DNA of 52,347 bases from JBOGJG01 sp050747825 (GCA_050747825.1 JBOGJG010000226.1:1-52347), one strand, 5' to 3'; shown: positions 23,402 to 32,664, counted from the stretch's first letter. Program-made: numbers and translations. Notes: generated from the letters alone by a model not told the origin.

Positions 23402-25159
23402 TCAGAGTTTCTTCTGTGCGACAAAATCAGCCTGAGGCTTTGGTTCCGGCTCCCTGGCACGTCTTTCTCTCGGGGCCGGCTTGGACCGGGAGGATCGCAA
23501 ACTGAAGACCAGCCCCAGGCAGAGCGCGCCGATAAGAATGCCGGCCAACAGGGAAAAAGGCGAGAAGGCCTGAAGCAGCCGGGCCGTTATCCCTGCAGGG
23601 TATATCGTAAACTCCTGGGGCGCCAGGGCGATTTTCTGTCCGTTATGATCGGTGATGAAAGCGGTGAAAGTGATATCTTCGCTGTGCGCCGGCTCACCCT
23701 GAAGCAGCCAGGACCACCGGGCGCTGTCCCGCGGAGCAATGGACTGCAATGGTTGACCTTTCACAAGGACCGGCTTGACAAGGCTACCCGAGCTTTTCCA
23801 GGTCGTCTCAACCTGAAGCTTCTCTCCCAGCGCCTGGTACAGTGCGCGCTCTTCTTCCGTGAACTGCACGGTATCCGGAGAATGCAGTGTCAATTTTACA
23901 GGATAGATCTCTTCGGGATATCGGGGAACCGGCATTTCAAATGTCGCAATTTTGTGAGCGTTGAAATAAAGATCGGCAACCTGGAAATAGCCTTCTTCTC
24001 TTTCCTCTTTGCGTTTCTCCAGGTGCAGGGCGGCCGACAATGCGGCAGCGGTTTCCAGAATCTCCTTCTGCCGTCTGGTTTCAATGAAGCGGGCATTCAG
24101 ACTGGTCTTATCGGAAGTCAGAGATCTAAGATCCGCATCTAATTTTGAATTTTTCGACTGCTCCGATTTGAGGTTTTCAGAGAGTTCCTGATTCTCTGTC
24201 CTCAGATTACTGAGTTGAGTGTTGACCTGATCTATTTTTTGGGAAAGACTGGCGCGTTCGGTGGTGAGGGTCCCCACTTGTTCACCCAACTGCATATTGG
24301 AGGCCGACTTGACGTCCAGGTTCTTCACCAGATCGTTGACCTGCCGTTCGTATTCTCTGTTCTTCTGTTCGAATTGCCGGTTGGCGGCCTGCAGCTCTCT
24401 AACCTGGTCTCTCAGAGTTTCTGTGTTGGTCGTCAGCCGATTGCGCTCCTGAGTCAGGTTTTCCAGCGCGGACTTGCTTTGCGCCAATTCACGGCGCACT
24501 TGGGAAGCCTGCGATTCCAGTTCTTTGCGTTCCTGCGATTCGCGGCGAAGATCCTGCTCCAGGTTTTGGATTCGGGTCCTAGCCTGAGCCGCCTCGGCCT
24601 TGGCTGCGCGGTATTCCGGATTTTTCTCCGATATGGTTTTGATGACGAAGTCAGGCGAAGTGCCGGTTGTCGCCGCAAATTGGCTGATGAGCTGGTCGAA
24701 CTGGCCCTGGATGAACTCTTCCTTAGCCGAATCGACCTCAGTATAGGAAATGCCTTCAGTGAAGGAGGCAGCCAGGGCGGCGTCAAAGGCCGGCCTCTGT
24801 GTAAAGCGATCGTCCGGTTCAACCGCGAACGTAAAATCGATCTGGCTTTCCCGGCTCAGGTCAATGGAGGCGACTTTAAAGCGAATGACGTCACCCCTGA
24901 AGTCCACCTCAAGAATGCGGACTTGATCGCCCACCTTAAACGCAATCGGCTGAATGTTGCTGGGGTCCAGCATCGGCCCGGAGTCTGCGATATGGACCAC
25001 CTGGCGAAAACCTCTCACCGGTATTTTCAGGAACATCGCCTTATTTTTGTATTCCTGAATGTAGATGTCCTTGATCTCGCCTGGCACTCCAGCCTCCAGG
25101 CCCGAAATTGAGACTAAGAGAACCGCCAGAAACGCGTAAATCCAGCCCTTTCTAACCAT
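23402..25159 (-). CDS. Membrane-anchored coiled-coil protein
   Basis: The 585-residue protein has a signal peptide (about 1-24) and a beta-rich N-terminal domain (to about 150). A long heptad coiled coil follows (about 190-385, dense in Gln/Glu/Arg/Leu), then a C-terminal globular part with DITFTAFITDHNG, and finally a membrane helix near residues 530-553 (LLAGILIGALCLGLVFSL) with a basic tail. ATG 25159 was chosen because AAGGAG sits 8 bases before it; another ATG lies 18 bases upstream. No function is recognised. Confidence 0.82.
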   Translation of the reverse strand: MVRKGWIYAFLAVLLVSISGLEAGVPGEIKDIYIQEYKNKAMFLKIPVRGFRQVVHIADSGPMLDPSNIQPIAFKVGDQVRILEVDFRGDVIRFKVASIDLSRESQIDFTFAVEPDDRFTQRPAFDAALAASFTEGISYTEVDSAKEEFIQGQFDQLISQFAATTGTSPDFVIKTISEKNPEYRAAKAEAAQARTRIQNLEQDLRRESQERKELESQASQVRRELAQSKSALENLTQERNRLTTNTETLRDQVRELQAANRQFEQKNREYERQVNDLVKNLDVKSASNMQLGEQVGTLTTERASLSQKIDQVNTQLSNLRTENQELSENLKSEQSKNSKLDADLRSLTSDKTSLNARFIETRRQKEILETAAALSAALHLEKRKEEREEGYFQVADLYFNAHKIATFEMPVPRYPEEIYPVKLTLHSPDTVQFTEEERALYQALGEKLQVETTWKSSGSLVKPVLVKGQPLQSIAPRDSARWSWLLQGEPAHSEDITFTAFITDHNGQKIALAPQEFTIYPAGITARLLQAFSPFSLLAGILIGALCLGLVFSLRSSRSKPAPRERRAREPEPKPQADFVAQKKL

Positions 25160-25207
25160 CTTGTAACTCCTTCTCATCCCTCTTCGCTGGAAGCGATTTT
25201 AACACGA

Positions 25208-25213
25208 TATAAT
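25208..25213 (+). promoter_or_regulatory. -10 box of queE
   Basis: TATAAT ends 9 bases before the queE GTG, giving an almost leaderless message. A -35 box is not evident. Confidence 0.45.
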
Positions 25214-25222
25214 AGGGCCGTC

Positions 25223-25876
25223 GTGAAATCCGAAGACACGCTGATGGTCAATGAGATGTTTTTCAGCATACAGGGGGAATCTACCTATGCAGGGCGGCCG
25301 TGCGCCTTCGTGCGCCTGACCTATTGCAACCTGCGCTGCACTTATTGTGACACGGAATATGCCTTTTACGAGGGGGAGAAGATCTCTCTGGACGAGATCG
25401 TTCGCAAGATCGAAGCTTTTCCTACCGACCTTGTTGAAATCACCGGCGGCGAGCCTCTCCTGCAACGGCCGGTTCACATCCTGATTGGGAAACTGCTGGA
25501 CGCCGGCAAAACGGTCCTGATAGAAACGGGAGGAAGCCTCGATGTCAGCCCAGTAGACCCGCGAGCGGTATTGATTTACGACATCAAGTGTCCGGACAGC
25601 GGTATGGTAGAGAAGAACCGCTGGGAGAATATGCCGCTGCTCCGAGCGCAGGATGAAATCAAATTCGTGCTGTCATCCCGAAAGGATTACGATTGGGCGA
25701 AAGGCAAGCTGCGCGAGCTCGACTTGTGCCGAAATCACACGGTGCTCTTTTCCCCGGTGTGGGACTCTGTTGAACCTCGTCAGCTTGCCGATTGGATCCT
25801 GCAGGATGGCCTGCCCGTCCGCATGCAGGTCCAGCTTCACAAAATTCTATGGGGGGCCGAGACGCGAGGGGTTTGA
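25223..25876 (+). CDS. queE: 7-carboxy-7-deazaguanine synthase
   Basis: QueE is a radical SAM enzyme of queuosine/7-deazaguanine synthesis. The 217-residue protein has FFSIQGESTYAGRPCAFVRL, the cluster motif Cys35-x3-Cys39-x2-Cys42 (CNLRCTYC), and the SAM-binding EITGGEPLLQ. The start is GTG 25223 just after a TATAAT. No queC, queD or queF is nearby. Its 3' end overlaps the convergent trmL by 30 bases. Confidence 0.96.
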   Translation: MKSEDTLMVNEMFFSIQGESTYAGRPCAFVRLTYCNLRCTYCDTEYAFYEGEKISLDEIVRKIEAFPTDLVEITGGEPLLQRPVHILIGKLLDAGKTVLIETGGSLDVSPVDPRAVLIYDIKCPDSGMVEKNRWENMPLLRAQDEIKFVLSSRKDYDWAKGKLRELDLCRNHTVLFSPVWDSVEPRQLADWILQDGLPVRMQVQLHKILWGAETRGV

Positions 25877-26326
25877 GACGAAGCGTGTCTGGCGTAAGGC
25901 CTCATAGAGAATAATGGCGACTGAAGTAGCCAGGTTCAGGCTCCGCACCCGAAACTCGAACATCGGTATCGTCCAGAACTTATCCGGGTATTTTTCAAAC
26001 AACCAGCCGGGCAGCCCCCGAATCTCACTTCCGAAAATCAGGTAATCACCTTCTTTAAATGAGGCCTGGTAATAGGGCCTTTCTACCTTCTTCGAGAAAA
26101 AGTAGAGTTTGGATTCGGGGATCGCTCCCAGAAACTCCTCCAGGGAGGGATGGCGGCGCATGGTTAGCAGGTCCCAATAATCGAGACCGGCACGCTTGAG
26201 GTGCCGATCGGTCAGGCGAAAGCCCAGGTCCCCGACCAGATGCAAAGGCACCCTGGTGGCAGCACAGAGGCGGCCCACGTTGCCTGTGTTCGGCGGAATC
26301 TGCGGCTCAACCAGAACGATGTTCAC
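25847..26326 (-). CDS. trmL: tRNA (cytidine/uridine-34 2'-O)-methyltransferase
   Basis: This small SPOUT methyltransferase modifies the wobble base of tRNA-Leu. The 159-residue protein has the family start IVLVEPQIPPNTGNVGRLCAAT, the FGSEIRGLP segment (about 95-103), and the knot-forming IPMFEFRVRSLNLATSVAIILYEALRQ. The usual phrase there is RSLNLSNSVA. GTG start at 26326; it overlaps the ftcD 3' end by 20 bases, so the two are likely co-transcribed. Confidence 0.96.
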   Translation of the reverse strand: MNIVLVEPQIPPNTGNVGRLCAATRVPLHLVGDLGFRLTDRHLKRAGLDYWDLLTMRRHPSLEEFLGAIPESKLYFFSKKVERPYYQASFKEGDYLIFGSEIRGLPGWLFEKYPDKFWTIPMFEFRVRSLNLATSVAIILYEALRQTRFVSNPSRLGPP

Positions 26327-27230
26327 GGATTGCAGCCTCTATCCTATTCTCGAGAATCTGGCTGGGCTGGAAGGTCTCCAGCATCAGCTCCACTCGAGGG
26401 TCCGAAGGGAGCGCAGCGCGCGGCACCAGGCCGATGATTTCGCCGCCGCTGATATCGACTCCTCGATGTTGCGCTTCTTGCCTGACCCTTTGGAAAGCTT
26501 CAAGCAGAGAGGTCTGCTTGTAATCGATCAGATTCATGGATACTTGAGCCTGATTCTTTCGGGTGATGTAAAAGGCCAGCGCCCGAACTCTGGGGAGTCC
26601 TCCGTCCGCTTCCCGAATCGCGCAGGCAATTTGCCGGGCCACCACCATATCAGAAGAGTCCAGATAAACGTTGTATGCGATCAGCGGGCGCCGGGCTCCG
26701 ATGATGGTCGCGCCGGCCGAGGGATGCAGGCGAGGCGGTCCGAAGTCCGGCTGCAGCGAGAGGTCGGACCCGAGCAGTTGAGCAAATTGCTCGAAGCCTT
26801 TTTTGCGGATGCTGGGGAGATCTCGCCGGTCCTGCCGCAAGGCCGCATACTCATATAGATAGACCGGGACCTCCAACTCGGAGGCGACCCGGGCTCCCAA
26901 TTGGCGGGCGATCTCCACGCATTGCTGCATGGGTACCCGCAGGATCGGTATGAAGGGGACCACGTCCACCGCGCCCAGCCGCGGGTGAACCCCACGGTGG
27001 ATCCTCAAATCGATGAGCTCGACTGCTTTCCTGAGGGCGGAGAAAGCTGACTCGGCAATAGCTGCGGGGCTTCCAATAAAACTGACGACGCTCCGATTGT
27101 GATCCGGGTCGCTTGTCGAACTCAGCAGCCGGGCCTGCCTCACAGACTCGATCTCAGATACAATGGCCTGCACCTTTGCCTGATCCCTGCCTTCGCTGAC
27201 GTTCATCACGCACTCGATGATTTCCCGCAT
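26307..27230 (-). CDS. ftcD: Glutamate formimidoyltransferase
   Basis: The enzyme moves the formimino group of formiminoglutamate to tetrahydrofolate in histidine breakdown. The 307-residue protein is the single-domain bacterial form, with the N-terminal ECVMNVSEGRD and the catalytic His82 in HRGVHPRLGAVDVVPFIP. The cyclodeaminase half is absent, as is common. No hut genes are adjacent. It is divergent from the dehydrogenase gene over 24 bases. Confidence 0.95.
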   Translation of the reverse strand: MREIIECVMNVSEGRDQAKVQAIVSEIESVRQARLLSSTSDPDHNRSVVSFIGSPAAIAESAFSALRKAVELIDLRIHRGVHPRLGAVDVVPFIPILRVPMQQCVEIARQLGARVASELEVPVYLYEYAALRQDRRDLPSIRKKGFEQFAQLLGSDLSLQPDFGPPRLHPSAGATIIGARRPLIAYNVYLDSSDMVVARQIACAIREADGGLPRVRALAFYITRKNQAQVSMNLIDYKQTSLLEAFQRVRQEAQHRGVDISGGEIIGLVPRAALPSDPRVELMLETFQPSQILENRIEAAIREHRSG

Positions 27231-27240
27231 GGATTATTGC

Positions 27241-27246
27241 TATCAT
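27241..27246 (+). promoter_or_regulatory. -10 box of the zinc dehydrogenase gene
   Basis: TATCAT ends 8 bases before the ATG in a gap of only 24 bases to the divergent ftcD start, so the message would be leaderless or nearly so. Confidence 0.4.
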
Positions 27247-27254
27247 ATGCTCCC

Positions 27255-28409
27255 ATGAAAGCGCTTTTGCTGGAAGACAGCAGAAAGTTGGTCGTGAGGG
27301 ATGTGCCTGAACCGACGTGCGGTAAGCGCGAGGCAATTATCAAAGTCGGCGCCGTGGGAGTGTGTGGTACTGATTTTCATATTTACAGCGGGGAAGCCAA
27401 TTACAATTTCGATGGGAATGGCAGAGTCATTCCTTTTCGCGAGAGGCCTCAGATCCTGGGTCATGAATTCTGCGGCACTGTCGTGAAAACCGGCTCGGAA
27501 GCCGGTCTGGTCAAGGTGGGAGACCGGGTGGCGGTCGATCAGGGATTGAACTGCTTCAGCCAGGAGATCGATCCGGTTTGTGAATATTGCGCCACAGGAT
27601 TTGCTCATCAATGCCAGCACTACAAGGAGAGGGGGATAACCGGACTCCCGGGCGCTATGCAGGAGTTCGTCTCCATGCCCGTGATCAACGTGGTTAAGAT
27701 CAGCGACAGCATGAGTTTTGAGGAGACCGCACTATCTGAGCCGCTGGGCTGCATCCTCCACGCTCTGGACATGGTAGACCAGGCCCATACCCGCTACACG
27801 TTATCGGAATCGGACAGGAAGGGCACCCGCCTGGTGGAAAACATCCTGATCCTGGGCGCGGGCCCTGCCGGTATTCTATTCCTGCAATCTCTGCGCAAAG
27901 TAAAGGATTTCAAGGGCCGGATCTTCGTAGCCGACTTCGTAGAAGAGAAGCTTGCTTTGGCCGAGCGCTTCGACGGGACACCCATCAATCTCCAGGGAAA
28001 GGAACTCGCCGCCGAACTACGACGCCTCACCCGCGGAGAAGGGATTCACTTGGTGATTGAGGCTTCCGGCCATGGCTCGGCTTTCGCCAGCATGTCCACG
28101 GTTTTGCGAAAGCAGGGAACCGTTCTCTTGTACGGGCACGGACATCAGGGGACAGATCTCAGCGTCATCAACCATTTGATGTTTATTGAGCCGATGATAG
28201 TCGTTTCCTGCGGGGCCTCGGGAAGCCTGGATACGCATACTCATCAGCCCGAACTGTGCCGTCGTACCGTCGAGCTGATCGGTTCGGGCCTGATCGATGT
28301 AAAATCCCTGATTACTCACCGCTACGGCGCCCTCGAGGAAGTTGACCAGGCCTTCAGCCGCGACCACAAGCGCCGCGACTACATCAAAGGTGTGCTGGTG
28401 TACCGCTGA
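27255..28409 (+). CDS. Zinc-dependent medium-chain dehydrogenase
   Basis: The 384-residue protein belongs to the MDR family. It has catalytic zinc ligands in VGVCGTDFHIY and GHEFCGTVV, the Rossmann loop LGAGPAGILFLQSL (about 200-213), and an acidic residue after the next strand (VADFVEEK) that suggests NAD. The structural zinc region DPVCEYCATGFAHQC has one fewer Cys than the usual four, with a Cys further upstream in GLNC that may replace it. Substrate is not predictable; sorbitol/threonine-type polyol dehydrogenases are nearest. A heptamer array starts right after the stop. Confidence 0.9.
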   Translation: MKALLLEDSRKLVVRDVPEPTCGKREAIIKVGAVGVCGTDFHIYSGEANYNFDGNGRVIPFRERPQILGHEFCGTVVKTGSEAGLVKVGDRVAVDQGLNCFSQEIDPVCEYCATGFAHQCQHYKERGITGLPGAMQEFVSMPVINVVKISDSMSFEETALSEPLGCILHALDMVDQAHTRYTLSESDRKGTRLVENILILGAGPAGILFLQSLRKVKDFKGRIFVADFVEEKLALAERFDGTPINLQGKELAAELRRLTRGEGIHLVIEASGHGSAFASMSTVLRKQGTVLLYGHGHQGTDLSVINHLMFIEPMIVVSCGASGSLDTHTHQPELCRRTVELIGSGLIDVKSLITHRYGALEEVDQAFSRDHKRRDYIKGVLVYR

Positions 28410-28410
28410 C

Positions 28411-28542
28411 AGGTGGCGGGTGGCAAGCTCGCTTCGCTCGCGGTGGCGGGTGGCAAGCTCGCTTCGCTCGCGGTGGCGGGTGGCGGGTGGCAGGTGGCAA
28501 GCTCGCTTCGCTCGCGGTGGCGGGTGGCAGGTGGCGGGTGCT
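28411..28542. repeat. Heptamer array with 30-base superrepeat (GGTGGCG family)
   Basis: Units GGTGGCG and GGTGGCA alternate with a GC-rich insert (CAAGCTCGCTTCGCTCGC) that appears three times. The array starts one base after the stop of the dehydrogenase gene and fills most of the gap to larC. Confidence 0.93.
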
Positions 28543-28585
28543 TTGGTTGCTGAACGCCAGTCGCTAAACTATATTGGTAAGCTTC

Positions 28586-29881
28586 ATGGCGACCATACTT
28601 TATTTTGATCCTTTCAATGGCATCAGCGGCGATATGACCCTCGGAGCGCTGGTGGACCTGGGCCTGCCTATGGAACACCTAAAGAGTGAACTGGGAAAGC
28701 TGGAAATCGATGGCTTTGAACTGAAAGCGGAGAAGATCGACCGCCAGGGGCTGAATGGTGTGAACTTCCACGTGCTGGTACACGAGCGCCACCATCACGA
28801 GCACGGGCATCATCATCACGAGCACCATCAGCACCCGACACCTGACACCCGACACCCGACACCTGACTCCCGCGGATTCACACAGATCCGTGAACTGATC
28901 CAGAAGAGTGAGCTGGATAGCTGGGTAAAGGAAAAGGCCGTTACGATCTTTCGGCGCTTGGGCGAGGCGGAGGCAAAGGTGCATGGAAGTTCGCTGGAGG
29001 AGGTGCATTTCCATGAAGTCGGAGCTGTTGACGCTATTGTGGACATTGTGGGGGCCTGCATCGGTTTCAAGTATTTCGGGATCGCTCGGTTTTACACCTC
29101 ACCACTTCATCTGGGCGGCGGAACCGTTACTTTCTCTCATGGCTCCTGGCCGGTGCCCACTCCAGCCACGGCAGAGTTGATTCATGACTGCGCGTCGGTC
29201 ATCGGTCCGGTGTCCTTTGAATTGACGACACCCACCGGGGCTGCGATTGTGACCACGCTTGCCGAAAAGGGATCTCCGCCTCCCAGCCGATTTCAGAAAT
29301 GGGGATTTGGAGCCGGCGACAAGGAAATACCGGAGATTCCCAATATGCTAAGATTGGGTTTAGGTCAGAGCCTCGAATCGGCTGGTCTGGGGGAGGCAAT
29401 CGCCACGATTGGGCCGGGTGAGTCTGCGGGCATTCAGGAAGAAGAAGTCCTGCTCCTGGAAGCCAATATCGACGACATGGATGGGGAAATGTTCGGCCAT
29501 TTCCTGGAGATGGCCCTGAAAAGCGGGGTCCTGGATGCTTACCTGACTCCTGTGCAGATGAAAAAAAATCGGCCCGGGGTGCTGCTCTCCGTCCTCTGCA
29601 AGGCGCCGGATCGAGAGCGGCTGCTGGAGATGATCCTGCGGGAGACGACGACGCTGGGAATCCGCTGGAGTCCCTGGAAACGTTGGGTGCTGGACCGGGA
29701 GATTAAGGAGGTCAAGACCGAGCTTGGGTCTGTTCGGATGAAGATCGCCCGTCTTCGAGGCCAGGTCGTCAATATCGCGCCCGAATTTGACGACCTGAAG
29801 GCGATCGCTCAGGATCGCGGAATTTCTCTAAAACGGGTGCGGCAGAGGGTAATGGAAGATCTCAAGAGCTTTGATTTATGA
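28586..29881 (+). CDS. larC: LarC-like nickel insertion protein
   Basis: LarC makes the nickel-pincer cofactor by cysteine-consuming CTP-dependent nickel insertion. The 431-residue protein has the family start ILYFDPFNGISGDMTLGALVDLG, a His-rich stretch (about 68-84), the VHFHEVGAVDAIVDIVGA motif, and LLEANIDDMDGEMFGHFLE in the C-terminal domain. A heptamer array codes for the linker HPTPDTRHPTPDSR just after the His-rich part. No larA, larB or larE is in the window, so a general nickel/metal role is possible. The ATG 28586 matches the conserved start. Its TGA overlaps metG as ATGA. Confidence 0.92.
   Translation: MATILYFDPFNGISGDMTLGALVDLGLPMEHLKSELGKLEIDGFELKAEKIDRQGLNGVNFHVLVHERHHHEHGHHHHEHHQHPTPDTRHPTPDSRGFTQIRELIQKSELDSWVKEKAVTIFRRLGEAEAKVHGSSLEEVHFHEVGAVDAIVDIVGACIGFKYFGIARFYTSPLHLGGGTVTFSHGSWPVPTPATAELIHDCASVIGPVSFELTTPTGAAIVTTLAEKGSPPPSRFQKWGFGAGDKEIPEIPNMLRLGLGQSLESAGLGEAIATIGPGESAGIQEEEVLLLEANIDDMDGEMFGHFLEMALKSGVLDAYLTPVQMKKNRPGVLLSVLCKAPDRERLLEMILRETTTLGIRWSPWKRWVLDREIKEVKTELGSVRMKIARLRGQVVNIAPEFDDLKAIAQDRGISLKRVRQRVMEDLKSFDL
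28833..28867. repeat. Heptamer array inside larC (ACCCGAC family)
   Basis: Five tandem units (ACCCGAC, ACCTGAC) are translated within larC between the His-rich segment and the FTQIRELI region. They are 35 bases long, which is not a multiple of three, yet the frame is open on both sides. Confidence 0.92.
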
Positions 29882-31800
29882 GTACTTTTTATCTGACTAC
29901 ACCCATTTACTATGTCAACGGTGTTCCGCACGTTGGCCATGCGTATACCACGGTCGTAGCGGATGCAATTGCTCGATACAAGCGGATGTCCGGTTATGAA
30001 GTGTGCCTTCTGACCGGAACCGACGAGCATGGATTAAAGATCGAGCGGGCGGCCCGCGACAGCGGGATGTCGCCGCAGGAACTGACCGACACCTACGCGG
30101 CCAGCTTTCGAGAGGCCTGGAAGCGCCTGGGTATTCAGTTTGACGAGTTCATCCGCACGACAGAAGAGCGCCATCACCAGGCGGTAGCTGACTTGTTCCA
30201 GAGAATTCAGGAAAAGCGCTTCATCTATCTCGACAAGTACAGCGGCCAGTACTGCGTCAGTTGTGAGGCTTATGTCCCCGAGAATCAGGAGGTCTGCCCT
30301 GACTGCGGCCGTCCCACCGAATTCATGACCGAGGAGAGTTACTTTTTCAAGCTCTCAGCTTTCCAGGAAAAGCTGCTCAGCTTTTACCAGGACAACCCGA
30401 ACTTCATCCTACCCTCGAGTCGCATGAACGAGATGATCAGCTTTGTGAAGGGGGGACTTAAAGATCTGAGCCTCAGCCGGACCTCCTTCAAATGGGGCAT
30501 CCCGGTTCCCTCAAACGACCGGCATATCTTCTATGTCTGGTTTGATGCTCTGACGGCCTATATTTCCGGCATCGGATATAAAAATAATCCGGCGGTGTTC
30601 GAAAAGTACTGGCCGGCCAACGTCCACCTGATTGGAAAGGACATTTTGCGCTTTCACGCGGTTTACTGGCCGGCCTTCTTAATGGCAGCCGGACTGGAGC
30701 CGCCGCGGCACCTGCTGGTGAACGGCTGGTGGACGGTCAACGGCGAGAAGATGTCGAAGTCGCGCGCAAATTTTGTCAGCGCTGAAGAGCTGGCCGATCT
30801 CCTCCCGCCCGACTGCATCAAGTATTTCCTGCTCAGGGAGATTCCGCTTGGGGCCGACGGCAATTTTTCCTACGAATCCGTGGCCGCGCGTGTGAACAGC
30901 GATCTTGCCAATGATCTCGGTAATCTGGCCAGCCGGGCACTGAAGATGATCCACTCGTACTTTGACGCAAAGATCCCCGAGCCGGGCGAGGCGGAAGGGG
31001 GCGAGAACCAGTTGAGGCAGTTCACGCTGGAGACGGTCCAGCTCTATTGCGATAATTTTGACCGCCTGCAAATCAATAAAGCGCTGGACAATGTCTGGGA
31101 GCTGATTGCCGCCGCAAACCGCTACATCGTAGCTAATGAGCCCTGGGCCCTTGCCAGGATTCCGGCCAGGAGAGAGCGCCTCGGGACCATCCTCTATTAC
31201 TCAGCGGAAACGCTGCGCGTGATCTCCATTTTGCTGGGGCCTATTATTCCGGATGGTACGTCTGCGATTCTGGCTCAACTGGGTGTTTCAGAGCCGCTGG
31301 GGCAGCATAAAATCACCAGTATTAATTGGGGACGCTTGAAGCCGGGGACGGCCATCGGCGAGTTAAAGTCCGTCTATCCGCGATTGGACATCAGCGAATT
31401 TCTGGAACGCGTCCAGGCCAAAAGACAAATGAAGCCTCAAGCCGTGCCGGAGAGCGTAAAGCCCTCTAAAGATTCAGATCAAATCGACGTTTCCGAGTTC
31501 GGCAAAGTGGAAATGCGAGTAGGCAAAATCGTTTCGGCCGAACGCGTCGAGAAATCCCGGAAGCTGCTCAGGCTGCAGGTGGACATCGGCTCTGAAGTTC
31601 GCCAGGTGGTGGCGGGAATCGGGGAGAAGTACGACCCGGAGGGGCTTCCCGGACGCGTGGTGGTAGTCGTTACCAACCTCAAGCCGGCCAAGCTCATGGG
31701 TGTCGAATCCAATGGAATGATCGTGGCTGCTTCAGAAGGGGGGAAGCCCGTCCTGGCAACCTTTAGCGAACCGGTTCAGATCGGAGCGCGGCTAAAGTAA
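29878..31800 (+). CDS. metG: Methionyl-tRNA synthetase with C-terminal tRNA-binding domain
   Basis: The 640-residue class I synthetase has the HIGH motif as H18-VG-H21, a zinc knuckle CVSCEAYVPENQEVCPDCG (about 122-140), and K291MSKS. The C-terminal 105 residues form an EMAP-II/Trbp111-like tRNA-binding domain with FGKVEMRVGKIVSAERVEKSRKLLRLQVDIG. The start overlaps larC (ATGA). Spacing to tatD is 11 bases, so larC-metG-tatD is probably one unit. Confidence 0.98.
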   Translation: MSTFYLTTPIYYVNGVPHVGHAYTTVVADAIARYKRMSGYEVCLLTGTDEHGLKIERAARDSGMSPQELTDTYAASFREAWKRLGIQFDEFIRTTEERHHQAVADLFQRIQEKRFIYLDKYSGQYCVSCEAYVPENQEVCPDCGRPTEFMTEESYFFKLSAFQEKLLSFYQDNPNFILPSSRMNEMISFVKGGLKDLSLSRTSFKWGIPVPSNDRHIFYVWFDALTAYISGIGYKNNPAVFEKYWPANVHLIGKDILRFHAVYWPAFLMAAGLEPPRHLLVNGWWTVNGEKMSKSRANFVSAEELADLLPPDCIKYFLLREIPLGADGNFSYESVAARVNSDLANDLGNLASRALKMIHSYFDAKIPEPGEAEGGENQLRQFTLETVQLYCDNFDRLQINKALDNVWELIAAANRYIVANEPWALARIPARRERLGTILYYSAETLRVISILLGPIIPDGTSAILAQLGVSEPLGQHKITSINWGRLKPGTAIGELKSVYPRLDISEFLERVQAKRQMKPQAVPESVKPSKDSDQIDVSEFGKVEMRVGKIVSAERVEKSRKLLRLQVDIGSEVRQVVAGIGEKYDPEGLPGRVVVVVTNLKPAKLMGVESNGMIVAASEGGKPVLATFSEPVQIGARLK

Positions 31801-31811
31801 ATATCGTAAGG

Positions 31812-32645
31812 ATGCTTACGCTCATCGACTCCCACGCCCATCTCGATGCGCCTGAATTGCTCGCCGACCTGCCTGGCGTGCTGGAGCGGGCAGCTCAAGC
31901 GGGGGTAGCGAGCATTCTGACCATTGGATGCGCGTGCTCCGGCGCGGACGTGATCCCGCAGATACTTGAACTGGTGGAGGCGCATGACAACGTCTATGCC
32001 GGGGTGGGTGTTCACCCGCATGACGCGCGCCTGTACAGTGAGTCAGTGGCCCAGGAAATTGCCGGCGCCATGCGGCACCCCAAAGTAGTCGGCCTGGGGG
32101 AAATCGGCCTTGACTATTACTACGAGCACTCGCCGCGGGCGCGCCAGCAGCAGGTTTTTCGAGAGCAGCTCCGCCTGGCCCGGTCACTACAGAAGCCGGT
32201 GATCATCCACTCGCGCGAGGCGGCGGACGACACCTGCGCCATTTTGGAAGAGGAATTCGACCAGCACAATGATTCCTTGCAGGGCGTGTTTCACTGCTTC
32301 ACGTATGATCTGGAAACGGCCAGGCGAGCCTTGAAGATGGGCTTTTATTTTTCGTTTGGGGGCATGATTACCTTTCCAAAATCCCATGAGATGAGACGTG
32401 TCATCCGGGAGCTGCCGCTCGATCGGGTACTGCTGGAAACCGATTCTCCTTACCTGGCTCCAGTCCCCTTCCGGGGTAAGCCTAATCAGCCGGCCTACAC
32501 CCTGCAGGTGGCCGAGAAGATGGCGGAAGTGCGGGAAATCTCTCTGCAAGAAGTCGCTTCGGCCACGACGGGAAACTTTTGGAGGCTGTTCGGTATTCGT
32601 GAGGTTTCAAGTTCCAAGCCCCAACTTCCAAGTATCGATTTCTAA
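31812..32645 (+). CDS. tatD: TatD-family metal-dependent DNase
   Basis: The 277-residue TIM-barrel hydrolase has LIDSHAHLD (His8, His10), GLGEIGLDYYY with the bridging Glu, VIIHSREA, VFHCFT and the final LLETDSPYLAP metal ligand. It follows metG as in many genomes. The last codons (EVSSSKPQLPSIDF) are coded by degenerate heptamers, so its C-terminal tail is repeat-derived. Confidence 0.96.
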   Translation: MLTLIDSHAHLDAPELLADLPGVLERAAQAGVASILTIGCACSGADVIPQILELVEAHDNVYAGVGVHPHDARLYSESVAQEIAGAMRHPKVVGLGEIGLDYYYEHSPRARQQQVFREQLRLARSLQKPVIIHSREAADDTCAILEEEFDQHNDSLQGVFHCFTYDLETARRALKMGFYFSFGGMITFPKSHEMRRVIRELPLDRVLLETDSPYLAPVPFRGKPNQPAYTLQVAEKMAEVREISLQEVASATTGNFWRLFGIREVSSSKPQLPSIDF

Positions 32646-32664
32646 GGCTTGGAACTTGGAACTT
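32609..32664. repeat. Heptamer inverted pair around the tatD stop
   Basis: AAGTTCCAAGCC (32609-32620) pairs perfectly with GGCTTGGAACTT (32646-32657), with the tatD TAA next to the second arm. Further heptamers extend both sides. Confidence 0.88.

Noticed and set aside
24215..25111. 298-residue open frame on the plus strand, antisense to the coiled-coil gene
   Set aside because: It lacks family motifs and lies wholly opposite a protein with clear signal, coiled coil and membrane helix; the open frame follows from the codon bias of the real gene.
28411..28542. CRISPR array
   Set aside because: Units are contiguous or nearly so with no unique spacers of constant length, and no cas gene is near.
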